Shown one piece after another: positions 11,906 through 22,980 of a DNA stretch of 64,000 nt (positions within the stretch are counted from its first letter, which is position 1; each line of letters starts with the position of its first letter). The stretch is from Tethya wilhelma (taxonomy: Eukaryota; Porifera; Demospongiae; Tethyida; Tethyidae), in NCBI GenBank assembly GCA_964030475.1, contig CAXIPT010000002.1, forward strand, positions 7,477,513 to 7,541,512, read 5' to 3'. Both the position numbers and the translations under genes were made by a program. Under the pieces are notes generated by a model. That model did no database searches, was not told where the DNA came from, and saw only the letters and a list, made by a program, of their open reading frames with translations.

Positions 11906-12779
11906 TTTATTGTGATGGCATTAAATCGCCAACTTGTTGTCTTGACGGCCAAATATTAAATTTAGCATAATTATAAAAAATTGATCCATGTATTTAAAAT
12001 TCTAGAAACGGTTGGCTGTGATATTCTAAAATCATTTTTCTGCTAATAAACATTGTTTACAGCACAATGCAAGAAAAATCATTAAGAGAAGTCAATCGTC
12101 AAGGAGAACCCTGGATGGATTTTTCATCATCAGAAAAAACTGAGATCCCTCCATAGTAAAGATTGTGGACAGCATCACCAAGAAATTGAAAACAAATTAT
12201 CAAATCCAGCTAGTGTAAAACTGTTAACCTTCATCGTCATGCTTAAACATCTCGATAAAAAGAGATAGCTAAATAAAAGTAATTGGGTGAGTTAAGGTTT
12301 ATGCTTCAGAAGGTGTGCATTGGTGTAGTATGTCACTAGCTGTGATTGTAGAAATATGTAGATCCTGGGATTGTATTTACGATAGAAAATGATGGTTTAT
12401 ATTCAGAGTAATAACAATGATCATGTTGGAGCTCTACTAGTACAAATACTAGTATGTGTATTCTTCTGCCAGGGAAATATCCTATTTGCTTTTATACTAT
12501 CTACAAATTGTGTACTGCATATCCTACTGTGAATAGTAATGTCTTCTCGTTTTCTACAAATTAGTAACAATCATGTTGCTCATCTTTTAATGGAAAAGTG
12601 TAGAACTTGATTCCTTTGCAGCTTTCCTCGTTTAAGCAGTTTTTTTACAGCCAGGAACAATGCAAGAGTGTACAAAGTCAGAGAAAGGATGCAGTAGTGA
12701 GGTGTGTAGATGCTATTACAAATACTCCACCAAGACCTACAAGGATGCTTGTGGCTGGGAGGATTGTAAACAACAGACT

Positions 12780-13850
12780 CTAACATGTTATTCTCTTTCA
12801 AGCGATATAACCATTCGAGAGATCGGTGATCAGTTTGAAGGTAATTATACGATTCTGGTAAATTCCACCAGACCACGGAGAAGTTTATCTATCATTCTCT
12901 GAAATGTTGTAGGGACTCCTTGCAATCCAAAAGGCATATTGCTTAGAATTGGTATAATCCAAAGGGAGTAGTGAAAACAGTTTTCGTCTGGGCCATCGGC
13001 ACCTGCCTCTCGCAAGATCCAATCTGTTCCTGAACTCTGCTTGTCCCACATGATCAATTAATTCGCAGCATGGGGTAGGCTAGCCTCGTCCCCAGGCCCT
13101 CTGCGTGCTACTATTGTTGATTTATTACGTTGACGATCCTTACCAGATGATTATATTTAAGCACGCAGAGGGCCTGGGAAACGAGGGTAGACGCATGGTA
13201 GACAAGTGATTTTGCGCGTGGGCAGGACTGCTTAGACTGCCCACGTATTTTGCATATGACATCATCAGTTTGTGAATAATTTTGTGAGCCAATGCTGCGC
13301 GCTAGCGCTTTGGCCTGGAGCTAGACTACAAGCGCAGCCAATCTGAGCTTGAAGGCCAGATGACAGAAGTCAAAAGATCAAGACCAGACAAAACAGCCAA
13401 GTAAACATAAATTTGGACTTAGTTTGACCTTAGATATGAGTGATATGTCCAGACATCGGTTCTTTTTGCTCAAACTTTCTTGCTGCTTTGAGACATTTTG
13501 GCAGGCATTGCCTAGCGCAGTGCTGTGCTACTCTGACAAAAAAACGCTGCTCTTTTGTCTTGCTTCGCGGGCTTGTGCACAAGAAAAAATCTTCAAGTCT
13601 TGCTTGCGGTTAGGCCGCCTACGCTACAAGTTTTCTGATGTCATTCACGTTATGTTGTTCACCAGGCCTTCTGCGTGCTAAAAAATTACGAAAATGGTAA
13701 AGATCGTCAACTTAATAAATCAATACTAGCAGCACGCAGAAGGCCTGGGAACGAGGCTAGGGTAGGCATTAACAGTCGATAAACTGTTCAGCTATTGGTA
13801 ATCCCATTTTTCTTCTTTACCAGAACAATGAATGTGTGCAGCCCAATTAC
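12780..13850 (-). pseudogene. Ty3/gypsy reverse transcriptase-RNase H relic split by a MITE
   Basis: The minus strand carries, in shifting frames, the RT landmarks IVLVKKKNG (near 13830), TKTVFTTPFGLYQF (near 12980) and MPFGLQG...TFQR (near 12900). It then jumps to the RNase H motif LQTDHRSLEWL at about 12830, so the catalytic YxDD section and the start of RNase H are deleted. Several stops and frameshifts are present. The 679-bp element at 13081-13759 is inserted inside it. Inactive. Confidence 0.75.
13081..13759. mobile_element. hAT-type MITE, TAGCCTCG...CGAGGCTA, 8-bp target duplication
   Basis: The element starts TAGCCTCGTCCCCAGGCCCT and ends AGGCCTGGGAACGAGGCTA. It is flanked on both sides by GGGTAGGC (13073-13080 and 13760-13767), the 8-bp duplication expected for hAT transposition. 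A near-identical copy lies at 50315-50997. Secondary inverted repeats inside each end ('ccctctgcgtgct', 'caggccttctgcgtgc') suggest two short MITEs fused into one mobile unit. No transposase. The stretch 13860-14730 downstream holds only faint fragments. Confidence 0.85.
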
Positions 13851-14730
13851 TAGTCCAGTCCTAGCTAGCTGCCTATTTTGCCAGCAAAAAATATGGGGGT
13901 CTAGAAAAACTGGTGCATTTCCAGTTAAATTCTGGAGTGTAACTTTGTTATGATTCGCTTAAAGCCTCATTTCAAAATATTTATTACGGATCTTATAACT
14001 ATATAACGTTGTAACTGGACCCTTATCCTTGTTGTGTTCTCAGTCTTCCCATGTTTGTCATTCAATACATCTACATTCAGTTCTTATTTCTGATGAGCTC
14101 CTCGTTGATCACTAGCAGTAAGCCTCTCTCTATCCAAACAGGAATATCATCTGACTTGCACTCTGGGACCTATTGTGCTTTGCCTTTGGGGGTATGCTGT
14201 TTCCAGATATGGAAGTTTCTCTTTGTATTCTTGCTCCATACCAAATGCTTAATTTCTAGTTTCTAGAAATTAACCGATCATGTTGTGCTGTAGTACACAT
14301 AAATTCAGCAGGGCAGGGGCGCAGTGACAAAGGAATAACATCAGAGCAGAGGAGTGAATTGGTTGGCTTTATACAAGAAGCTGTTGAGGCTGGCTTCCCA
14401 CGAGTATCAATCAGAGTAGGGATTGGCTTCTGTTAAGACTATGAATATCCCATCTTACTTTGTCACCTTGAATCATGTCCTGAGGGTATGTTTCTTGCAA
14501 ATACGTAATGTGATTCCTCTCCACTCCATATCTCCTGTGGTGTGTGTAGTGTTACTTCAAGTCGTAAAGAATATTTATTCTTGTAACCAGCACAATATTA
14601 GACACACAGATAAAAACAAGTGTTCACTATTTACATATAGCATTGTATACCGGAAATTACATCATAATTAAGTACTAATGTCATAATACATTATTCATAG
14701 TTCATTCATACTACACGGGTATGTTAAAGC

Positions 14731-14955
14731 CTACATTAGTCTCTCAGGAGGTTTAACAACAGTGCCAGTTTGTGATCTTGTAACAATCCTGGTTTCTTTG
14801 TATTTACTGACAGGAAGTGGGAGATCTTGAACGTCCTCTTCAGGTATAACTGTCAAGTGTTGCCGGTTTCTTCTCTGTGTCCCCGATGGGGTATCAACAC
14901 AAGATCTTGGTGTATCTTCTTTGGAGATGACTGTTCTGCCTGCCTGTTCCTTCAC
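14731..14955 (-). pseudogene. C-terminal tail of a gypsy-type polyprotein
   Basis: A 74-codon frame ends in RIVTRSQTGTVVKPPERLM, the typical basic tail after integrase in Ty3/gypsy-like polyproteins ('TRSG..VKPPxRL'). No integrase core is seen upstream, so it is a fragment. Confidence 0.5.
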
Positions 14956-15011
14956 ACAGTTTTAACCCACACATTAGTCTGGTCTGGAATGTCACATGAC
15001 ACTTACCTGGC

Positions 15012-15355
15012 AGGTGTATCCCCACAGTATTTGCACATTGCACTTGGTGGCCACCTTGGTTGCATGTACACCCTGTCTGTCAGTTCCCAGGTCCTGCTCT
15101 CATCATTGTATGCTGGGACCTTTACCTTCTTTGCTCTCTCATTTCTCTTGATTGTGTAGTTGAGTTTGCACACATCATTCAATACACACAGGATAGTTGC
15201 TTGTGCCTGTATCTCCTGTTAATCTCTGATGGATGCAATATTTCTCCAGTATGCCTGTGTCATCTGTTTCCCTTCTATTTCTGAAGTTTATCTCTGTCCT
15301 GATCAGGGTGTCTGTCATTGCACTGGTTCTCCCTCCCAGTGTCCAGAGAACTCCG
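15012..15355 (-). pseudogene. Two exon-like fragments with a short Cys motif, unknown family
   Basis: On the minus strand, an exon-like stretch begins after a CACACACAG acceptor at 15355 and reads to about 15173. A second ends at a GTAAGT donor near 15012 and contains MCKYCGDTPA, a possible half zinc site. The frames do not connect cleanly. It may belong to the MULE element downstream or to an unrelated gene. No function is assigned. Confidence 0.3.
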
Positions 15356-15719
15356 ACTGTGTGTGAATGAACAACACAAATGTAAACAAGAAAGATGTGG
15401 GGTGTATAGTATGTACTTACCATGGTGTGTACAGACAGGGCAAGAGAACTCCGACAGTGTGTGTGCGTGTGGAATGAACAACACAAAATTAATATAAACA
15501 CAAATAAAAATGAACAAGAAGGGATGTGGTATGTTTTTTTTTCTTAATTTGTTTTTTACGTTAGTGTATAAGTGCATAACAAAGTGCTCAATGTACCTAC
15601 CTTACAAGAAACAGACATCCAGTTAAATCAAGACTAAACAACAGATGAGATGTAATGTGTGCATTTGTAGAAAACAGCATTAATTATCATGTTTGTGTGG
15701 GCTACTCTTGCAAACTAAT

Positions 15720-16650
15720 CTCGTCATTGTCAAACCTATGCCGAAGCTCAGCTACCCTCTTATCTTTAGCTACAGCATGCTTATGCCTAGGAGGGGGGTG
15801 AGCTCCTGTTGAAAGCTGTAACAGATACACCTCCACAGTAGCTTGCTCAGACTTGAAAATCTGAACAATCTCTTACACATTGGGGTGGTTCTTCATTACC
15901 ACTTTCCTAAGCTTCGAGTGCCACTCCTCAACATGGTTGGTCCTACAATCCCCCATACGATAAACATTCCATGTTGCTAGATGAAACGAACCTGTCATCC
16001 ATGGTTTTTCAAAGTAGTCCATAAACTTGTCCATGCCACTAACAGGTTGCTGAGGAACCATGGCCTTCCTTCACTCTCATCCATCCAATTCTGACAAAGT
16101 GTTCAGGGACAATAGCCAAGGCAGCTGTCCTCTGAACATCAGAGCGCACATCAGGATCATCCTTGTAGGGGACCTGTAAACCCAGGCATTGGACTTTCCT
16201 TTGCAGTGCCTGTTTTTTGTGAGGAAAGTAGAATAAAAAATTAATTATTACGGGGATGCAAAAAAATTAAACACAGCTATAGCTTACCTGACAAAAGTGG
16301 AAGTAACATCCCTTGACCTTACTGTTTGGGAACACAGTGCGTACAGCATTCATAAATGGCACATGAATCCCATGGACACAGCTGTGGATGGTAAAGATCT
16401 GGTAGAAAACCCTCGGACATGTCCGGAAAGTTCCATCCACATACAGGGTTTCTGCCTCACCAAGACTATGCAAATCAGCCTCAGTGACAAAGACGACAGC
16501 TTTGTCATTATCGTCACCATCCTCTTTAAGGAGACACTGGTCTCCAGTAGAGGTCTCAGCCCATTCACCACTGAAGTGGACTTCAGCACGAGACTGAGGC
16601 AGTCAAGGAAGCTTTGCTTTCCTCTTGCGGTAGAGATTAGGCTTTAGAGC
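15720..16650 (-). pseudogene. MULE (MuDR-like) transposase, interrupted and decayed
   Basis: Minus strand. A domain-entry segment (FSGEWAETSTGDQCLLKEDG) leads to LYVDGTFRTCPRVFYQIF, the first catalytic Asp region of MULE transposases. It then passes abruptly to MNAVRTVFPNSKVKGCYFHF, the later H-motif region. The intervening catalytic core (about 60 residues in relatives) is therefore missing. A GTAAGC donor near 16289 leads to another exon at about 16213-15850 with YKDDPDVRSD and AIVPEHFV. After a frameshift come RTNHVEEWHSKL and a basic C-terminal region. Stops are present near 16630. Its N-terminal FLYWCH segment lies at 22981-23105, on the far side of a 6.2 kb insertion. Confidence 0.75.
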
Positions 16651-17002
16651 GGTATATGTGGGGAGACAGGCTGCCACTAGACAGACAGCCTAGCCGTGTA
16701 CAGCTGGGGGATTGGCCTGATGCTGCTGCTAGCTGCCTCCTTCATCTCAGAGACTACTTTGGTGGCTTAAAGGGGGGCTGACATGCAAAAAATTTTTTGC
16801 ACCAAATTGTACTTTAAGTGGTGTAAGTTTGAGGAAAAATAGTCAAAAAAATTTCAAAAAATTCTAAAGCAGTAAAAACTTGCATGATTTGAGGTGAGCT
16901 GCATGAATCCACCAGGAAAGGCAAATTTCTGTATTTCCTGTTTGGGTGGAGCTACTACGTGATGTCATGGGGGAACACTTTCTACGCGTCTAGTACTAAC
17001 TA

Positions 17003-17276
17003 ATGGCTGAACACAGCTCTTCCTTGAGCCACAACTCTGCTATTGACAACAACAACGATGATTCAAATGCAAGCAGTAATGTTTTGAGCCTTGGTTATTC
17101 ATCCTCTTCCTTTGAAAGCCAAGACAGTACTTCAGATAGTGATGGAAGCTCACATAAATCAAGTTGAGCCATATACTTGTATGAGCACTGAATCTGCTGG
17201 AAGTGACAGCTGTGGAGACTCTGAAGATTCATCTGACGAAGATGCAAGACAGGATAGGCTAGGAAGCACTGATTGG
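17003..17276 (+). CDS. Acidic Ser-rich N-terminal coding fragment, ends in RLGSTDW
   Basis: ATG at 17003 opens a Ser/Asp-rich frame (MAEHSSSLSHNSA…) that stops at 17165-17167. A second frame, open through 17276, carries CGDSEDSSDEDARQD then RLGSTDW, followed by a GTGAGT donor. In P2X7-like transposon proteins of marine invertebrates an acidic head leads to 'RLGN(T)xW' and then a Cys-rich zinc domain, so this is probably that N-terminus, frameshifted. The matching Cys-rich exon was not found on this strand. Confidence 0.4.
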
Positions 17277-17929
17277 TGAGTCTATCAGCTATAATTTTCA
17301 TACATTTTGTTTATAAGTATTAATTTTATGTGGACAATTATAGCTCAGGTAGCAGTACCCGCACAAAATACAAGTATAGCATCTGAGGAAGAAGCATCCC
17401 AGCTCCAATGTGATACTGGAGTTTAAGTTACCCCAGAAAGGAGGGTTCAAACCAGCAGCTGGACAGAATTAAATCAGTTCTGTTGGTATGCGAAGCATGA
17501 CGTACTTAGCATTATATGTTGAAAATATTTTGTTAGAGAATTTACAGTCAGTGCTAATCTACTCTAATGGACATAATATTTATTACTTATAGGTCTGTAG
17601 GTAAAAATTGAGCCAGAAGTGCGTTCTGTTGCAGAATACGTTGATGAAAGCAACCATTAGACGATGTACAGAGGGAATCAGTACCAAACTGGCCCAGTTT
17701 GACCCCAGCTCCTTTCAGCTGGTAGCCAGTAGGAGGGACCTCCGGTTGATAAGCCTATACTGCCATCAAAAGTCATGACATTAAATTTGTAATTATCAAA
17801 TTCTCCATTTAAACAATTTGGGCCATTGTTCAAGTTGTGAGACATGTGCACGATGAAAAGTTTGGATGGTGTCACTGTTCAGTCATGTTAGTGGTGGGTA
17901 CTTGAATCCAATTTGTTGTATGAAGCCAC

Positions 17930-18032
17930 TTAACATCAAAGGTACCGGTGTGCCAATATATGCCATATGACACAGTAAAAACCATAACATCAAAAGTGCC
18001 GGTGTGCCAATATATGCCATATGGCATAGGAA
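17930..18032. repeat. Direct repeat, two units
   Basis: 'ccggtgtgccaatatatgcc' plus 'atatg(a/g)ca' occurs twice, about 60 bp apart. Short imperfect tandem; no coding content. Confidence 0.7.
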
Positions 18033-18161
18033 TCGTAGTAACAGGTGTTTCTATTCACCAACCACTTAAGAAACAAGGAAACAATTAAACTAATGACTAA
18101 CATATTACATGGCTACAAAAACTGTTCTGTTCTAAGTTCAAGAATGTTTTGGAAGAAAAAG

Positions 18162-19560
18162 TCACTTTGAGTTGTTGAAGGTAACATTAATACAGCAATT
18201 GTTGCAGTTTTGAAATAGAGACATTCCACTGGACTGTGCACCATCTACAAAAACATTTTCTGACTTTGCATGCTTGATACTCAGTGATGAAGGCATGAAA
18301 GCTGTTGCTGTAGGTGCAGCTATCACAGAGGAAACAGCCTTCTGCTGTTCAACAGATGTCCTCTCATACTTACGGAGTGAATCAAGACTTTTATGTCCAG
18401 TCCGTTCTTGGATCAATTTCTCAGGCACATTTGCCTCAAAGAGTCGAGTGGTTCCAGTGGCCTGAAGACTATGATTTATCTTTCCTTCAATACCTATCTC
18501 TTTACAAATTGTTTTCAGTAGAGAAGCAAGCATGTTCCATCCTACTTGTTGCATAGTGAACCAGGGGGCATCATCATCAAAAGGAACTCTCTCTTTAGCT
18601 TTCCAGTAGAAAACTGATTCAGATTCATTTCGGACCTTGGGTAGAAGCTTGTTATAGTAGAGTTTCAAAACATGTAAGTAGCATTTCTCATGGAGAGAGT
18701 AAACAGCATAATGCTTAGCAACCTTATTTTTGGCAGGTTTCTCCTTGTACGAACCTCTTCTATTCTTGGATCCATTTTCTGTGTATATAACATATTCTCC
18801 ACCTTCATCTTCACCAAAAGTAAACTGTGATAGCTTTAGTGACTTGTGCTCTCAACCTCCTCTTAAACACAACACCTTTCCATTCATAAAAAATACTGTA
18901 TAAGGGAGTTTCTTAGGGGTATCTAATCCTAGTACACCTTCTGTCCACAGTTGAGTTTCTTCATCTATGGAGATGGTAGGTGTATGCTTTATTGTGGCAC
19001 CAATGCCATATTCATGCAATTTCCGAGCTACAATGTCTCGCGTCCCCCTTAATCCTGCAAACCTTGGATCTTTTTCATCAAGGAAGTTGGGAGATTTTGG
19101 ATTGAGTGTCTTCATATATCTTTTCAGCCCAAACAGAAGCATATTTATAGAAGATGCAGGATAACGGGTTCTATCTTGCTTCCTGGTTTCAATGACAAAC
19201 AATGATAACCATTTATTCAGGATAGATGTATCATCGCAAAAGAGTATGTCGAGTGGAACAGGATCATCAGGTCGTGAAGTACGCCTCCACTCAGCCCAAA
19301 GCTTAAAATTATTCTTAGCCCATTCAGTATTAGCTTGCGTGTTAGGAGGAACAAATCCTTCATAAAATTTTTCAAGATCGTTATCGTTTGTCAAATCAAC
19401 AAAGTGGTTTGACACATCGGCAAGTGGTATAGTATTGGCTCCCACAGGCACAGGATCCTACTTAATCCGTTTTGAATCAGTGCTTTCCAGGTTCCCATCA
19501 TTCTCATAGTCATTAGCATCTAGGTTTAAATCCTCAGCAGAGAATTCATCTGTAATCCGT
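18162..19560 (-). pseudogene. DUF3504 / KCTD1-like tyrosine recombinase, inactivated
   Basis: One continuous minus-strand frame from about 19560 to 18162 is broken by two in-frame stops: TAG at 19460-19458 and TGA at 18854-18852. The N-terminal SAM-like part is YEGFVPPNTQANTEWAKNNF. Catalytic landmarks follow: VLCLRGG with the first Arg, HSLQATGTTRL where the family has H-x-x-R, ERTGHKSLDSL with the third box His, and KYER with the nucleophile Tyr. The HxxR arginine is Gln (CAG at 18464-18462), so even a readthrough product should lack activity. Proteins of this kind come from Crypton-type elements and from their domesticated relatives (KCTD1, QRICH1, ZMYM). The first stop follows the conserved RGG directly. 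Confidence 0.8.
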
Positions 19561-19606
19561 GATACAGTAAACTGCTTCTAGATTCTAGTATACTGTTCTA
19601 GATTCT

Positions 19607-20460
19607 TAGCCTCGTTCCCAGGCTCCCCCCAACCATGCACGCAAGGAAAGAGGGAGCCTGGTCTCTAATCTCACGTGAGTCAAGGGAATAATAATTGCGT
19701 GGGCGAAACATTCCATAATATGACGCAGTTCCAAGTCCGCCTACGCATGTTTTTTTTCTTTTGGACTCTGAGGTTTTTGAGAAGTAAAATTTTATCTAGG
19801 AGAGTGAGAAGTCTATCTTTGACAGCCGAAGTTTGGCTATTGAGCGAAGGGTTGAAAGAAATATAGCTACAACTGTTTTCTTGTCTCAGGAGACTATAGT
19901 CTATCTATGCTTCTAAGAGGCTTGGATGAAGGATACAAAACAGTGACAGTCTTGCACGCTCGATCTCAAATGATGCCTCAGCTGAGAAGTGAAGGGTTTA
20001 CCAGCAAATAAATCACAGTCATGTACAACCCCGAATTGCTTTGCTATGGCTACTGTACACTAAGCGTCTATCATCTTAGGCTTTGCAATTTTCGAGTCAC
20101 TGCTCCGTTGGTACAGCTTTTCCGTCTGATCAGACTCTTTATTCAGTGGTATAGGGAACCCATGAGCTCCTCGTATCAGGCAACAAGACTGAGAAAAACA
20201 TCAAGAATCCGTTCGTATTTCTGCGTGCTTGTACAGAACCATACTGATAGACACAGCTAGCTGGCGCTAGCTGGCAGCTAAGTAATTGCGTAGCGCGTGG
20301 GCATGCAATTGCGCAAACTTACGTAGTTTTGCATCCTGCCCACGTTCAATTTTCACCTGTCTAGCACACGTCTATGCTTTATACAGGCTCACGTGAGATT
20401 AGAGACCAGGCTCCCTCTTTCGTTGCGTGCATGGTTGGGGGGAGCCTGGGAACGAGGCTA
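19607..20460. mobile_element. hAT-type MITE, 854 bp, TAGCCTCGTTCCCAGGC ends
   Basis: Starts TAGCCTCGTTCCCAGGCTCC and ends with the complement (GAGCCTGGGAACGAGGCTA). The 9-base CTAGATTCT borders both ends (19598-19606 and 20461-20469). An inner inverted pair 'gcgtgggc…gcccacg' is also present. No transposase. Its right end is repeated at 21478-21600 because of contig overlap. Confidence 0.8.
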
Positions 20461-20603
20461 CTAGATTCTAGTATACTGCTTCTAGAAGAATCTAGAACGC
20501 GGGCTCTTTGACCAATCAAAAACGTTCTTCATGCAACAAATTACTTATTGCATGGTCTTCTCTCGTGCTACACGGATTTATTGGCAGGCTCGAGGGTTCT
20601 ACG

Positions 20604-21047
20604 TCACTGCTGTGCACTGCTGTGGCACTCGAGCCCATGCAATAAGTAATACATTTTTGAGACAGCACAACTAGGTAACGTAACTCGTTCTGTCCTTCCT
20701 AACCACCTCCAGCAGAGTAGATTAGCTATCAGTAAGCAGTAAACCCGGCTGTATTGCCTGAAAAGATAGTGAACAGTAGTTAGTAAATTAATGTACAATA
20801 GCTACAATAATACTATTTTGGTTAACTCACTCATGTTGGGGTGTTTCTCGTGTACCACATCGGTAGATGAATAAGCAAGTTTGTATAACCCAAACAGGCA
20901 TACAGCACCAAACACCTCATGTTTGATTATACAATTGACTGTGTCTAATTCAGCTTCCATCTTGTCACAGAGATTTTTTTGCAGCACATACAGTTGAAAT
21001 TGTACTGAACACAGTGCCCGGACCACACTGGAGTAGTTCTGGTTCAT
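20604..21047 (-). CDS. P2X7-like C-terminal (zinc-binding type) domain gene, partial, two exon-like frames
   Basis: On the minus strand, one frame (from 21047) contains KLxx-type VNCIIKHEVFGAVCLFGLYK and ends at a possible GTGAGT donor at 20832. After an intron of about 60 bp, a second frame contains CWRWLGRTERVTLPSCAVSK. The 'W-x-W-L-G-R-x-x-R-V-x-L-P-S-C-A' signature is the hallmark I associate with P2X purinoceptor-7 C-terminal-like domains that are amplified in invertebrate transposons. The Cys-rich start of the domain is not evident. Whether it is mobile cargo or a captured host exon cannot be decided here. A copy sits at 21743-22141. Confidence 0.5.
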
Positions 21048-21152
21048 GATCCAGTAATCCAGTTAGTATCTAGTAGTAGACATGGTACAGCTTGAATGCT
21101 ATTTTTAATTCTGGCCTGTATACATGCATTGCAAGATCTACTAGGCTTACCC

Positions 21153-21225
21153 TAGTCTCGCTAGCCAGACTCTCCACAAAAAATGGGAGAGTCTGGTGGA
21201 TTGCGTATAGTACTTTTTGTTCCAC
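21153..21225. mobile_element. Truncated MITE, TAGTCTCGCTAGCCAGACTC end
   Basis: Begins TAGTCTCGC and contains the hairpin 'ccagactctcc…ggagagtctgg'. It is cut by the single N at 21226. It is absent at the matching position of the second copy (about 22290), so it is probably a haplotype-specific insertion whose other end was lost in assembly. Confidence 0.5.
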
Positions 21226-21226
21226 N

Positions 21227-21476
21227 AGGTCCTAGTATAATTATGCCTATATTGTCTTGGTGTGGTGTTTGTTGGTTATGATCGGACAAAGCTATATTTG
21301 ATCAATTTTGTTGTCAAAACTTATTGCCTGGCTATCTCAACACTGTAGAGCTAATGTGTGCCCTATTAACTCAAGCACTAAGACAAACTATATGCCCTTC
21401 TGGCCAGTTTGAATGAATATACTGACCAGAAAAAGAACTATTGTTTTGATACAGCTATGCACACACAGAGATAAAA
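21227..21476. other. Orphan 250-bp contig between two single-N joins
   Basis: Unique sequence with no recognisable gene, between N at 21226 and N at 21477. Probably the inner part or flank of the element truncated at 21225, or a misplaced contig. Confidence 0.5.
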
Positions 21477-21477
21477 N

Positions 21478-22290
21478 CCCACGTTCAATTTTCACCTGTC
21501 TAGCACACGTCTATGCTTTATACAGGCTCACGTGAGATTAGAGACCAGGCTCCCTCTTTCGTTGCGTGCATGGTTGGGGGGAGCCTGGGAACGAGGCTAC
21601 TAGATTCTAGTATACTGCTTCTAGAAGAATCTAGAACGCGGGCTCTTTGACCAATCAAAAACGTTCTTCATGCAACAAATTACTTATTGCATGGTCTTCT
21701 CTCGTGCTACACGGATTTATTGGCAGGCTCGAGGGTTCTACGTCACTGCTGTGCACTGCTGTGGCACTCGAGCCCATGCAATAAGTAATACATTTTTGAG
21801 ACAGCACAACTAGGTAACGTAACTCGTTCTGTCCTTCCTAACCACCTCCAGCAGAGTAGATTAGCTATCAGTAAGCAGTAAACCCGGCTGTATTGCCTGA
21901 AAAGATAGTCAACAGTAGTTAGTAAATTAATGTACAATAGCTACAATAATACTATTTTGGTTAACTCACTCATGTTGGGGTGTTTCTCGTGTACCACATC
22001 GGTAGATGAATAAGCAAGTTTGTATAACCCAAACAGGCATACAGCACCAAACACCTCATGTTTGATTATACAATTGACTGTGTCTAATTCAGCTTCCATC
22101 TTGTCACAGAGATTTTTTTGCAGCACATACAGTTGAAACACAGTGCCCGGACCACACTGGAGTAGTTCTGGTTCATGATCCAGTAATCCAGTTAGTATCT
22201 AGTAGTAGACATGGTCACAGTAATACAGCTTGAATGCTATTTTTAATTCTGGCCTGTATACATGCATTGCAAGATCTACTAGGCTTACCC
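21478..22290. other. Second copy of 20339-21150
   Basis: Near-identical for about 0.8 kb, differing by a few substitutions and small indels (for example, the loss of about 15 bp near 22138). It contains duplicate copies of the MITE right end and both P2X7-like frames (21743-21937 and 21941-22141, minus). Best explained as overlapping haplotype contigs. Confidence 0.8.
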
Positions 22291-22464
22291 TGTCTCTCTC
22301 TCTTCTCTGAGTCTGCCACTATTTGGCTTTGAACCATCATGGATATAGGTGGCCTGCTTGATGATCTCTTTCGATAACTCGGCACTACAGGCTGAGCCTC
22401 TTAAAACTTGGTCCTGTATACTAGATACTTGGTGGACCTCTGGAATAATATTATAGTTGGAATG
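22285..22464 (-). CDS. Possible internal exon, unknown
   Basis: The minus-strand stretch reads open as VHQVSSIQDQVLRGSACSAE… between an upstream CAG acceptor-like site and a GGTAAGC donor near 22285. It is Ser/Glu/Lys-rich with no known domain. It may be an upstream exon of the P2X7-like gene. A plus-strand frame over the same bases (22408-22713) is less convincing. Confidence 0.25.
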   Translation of the reverse strand, partial: HSNYNIIPEVHQVSSIQDQVLRGSACSAELSKEIIKQATYIHDGSKPNSGRLREERETG

Positions 22465-22980
22465 GCATCTGATTTATGTCTTCTTCTCTTCTGCATGCCC
22501 CTTGGATCTGATCAGAGAAGTCAGGCTCAACTGAAACAGGTAACCTCAAAAATTATGGTCTCTGGACCTGACCAATTTGCTCTTGTTCTCTGTATTTTTT
22601 TCACCCATGTGCAACATATAACAGGATCTTTGGAGACTTATAAAAAGACTGACATCTTCACAATATGTGTTAGAACATCCTACAGCAACTCAGCGCTTCA
22701 CTATAGGGGCTAGAAAACAGCAACCAGGCTATGCTTTTGTGCTTCTTTGCGCTGAACTCGTTCCCCCCGTGACGTACATCACACGTAAACCCTGCCCATC
22801 AAGGAAATACATTGCAATCTCATTTTGCAGTGATTTTTTAGTTCAATTCTTGGGGTTATTGTCCATTGCAGACTTGCAATAAAAAAAAAACAAGCCTGAT
22901 ATTCCAAATGTACATCACCTGAGCTACAGTTTGATACTAAAAAATAAATTTTTCAGTTTTTCATGTCAGCCCCCCTTTGA

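Larger units (their letters stand above)
16771..22976. mobile_element. 6.2 kb TIR element with TTAA-like target duplication (Kolobok-like?)
   Basis: Ends are AGGGGGGCTGACATG (left) and CATGTCAGCCCCCCT (right), flanked by TTAA (16767-16770) and TTGA (22977-22980). Weaker inverted similarity extends about 200 bp inward, for example 'cgtgatgtcatgggggaac' against the complement of 'cgtgatgtacgtcacgg'. It disrupts the MULE gene. Removing it and one 4-bp duplication restores an open frame across the junction (…EAQVQATKV). TTAA-type duplication with such TIRs suggests the Kolobok superfamily, but no DDE transposase was recognised inside. Cargo: an acidic N-terminal exon (17003), a dead tyrosine recombinase, a P2X7-like zinc-domain gene and a hAT MITE. 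The assembled length is inflated by about 0.8-1.1 kb of duplicated contig. Confidence 0.65.

Noticed and set aside
12660..12902. Cys-rich plus-strand frame with plausible splice sites, resembling a secreted domain
   Set aside because: It overlaps, on the other strand, the RNase H motif TDHRSLEWL of a gypsy relic. The Cys pattern is not one I recognise.
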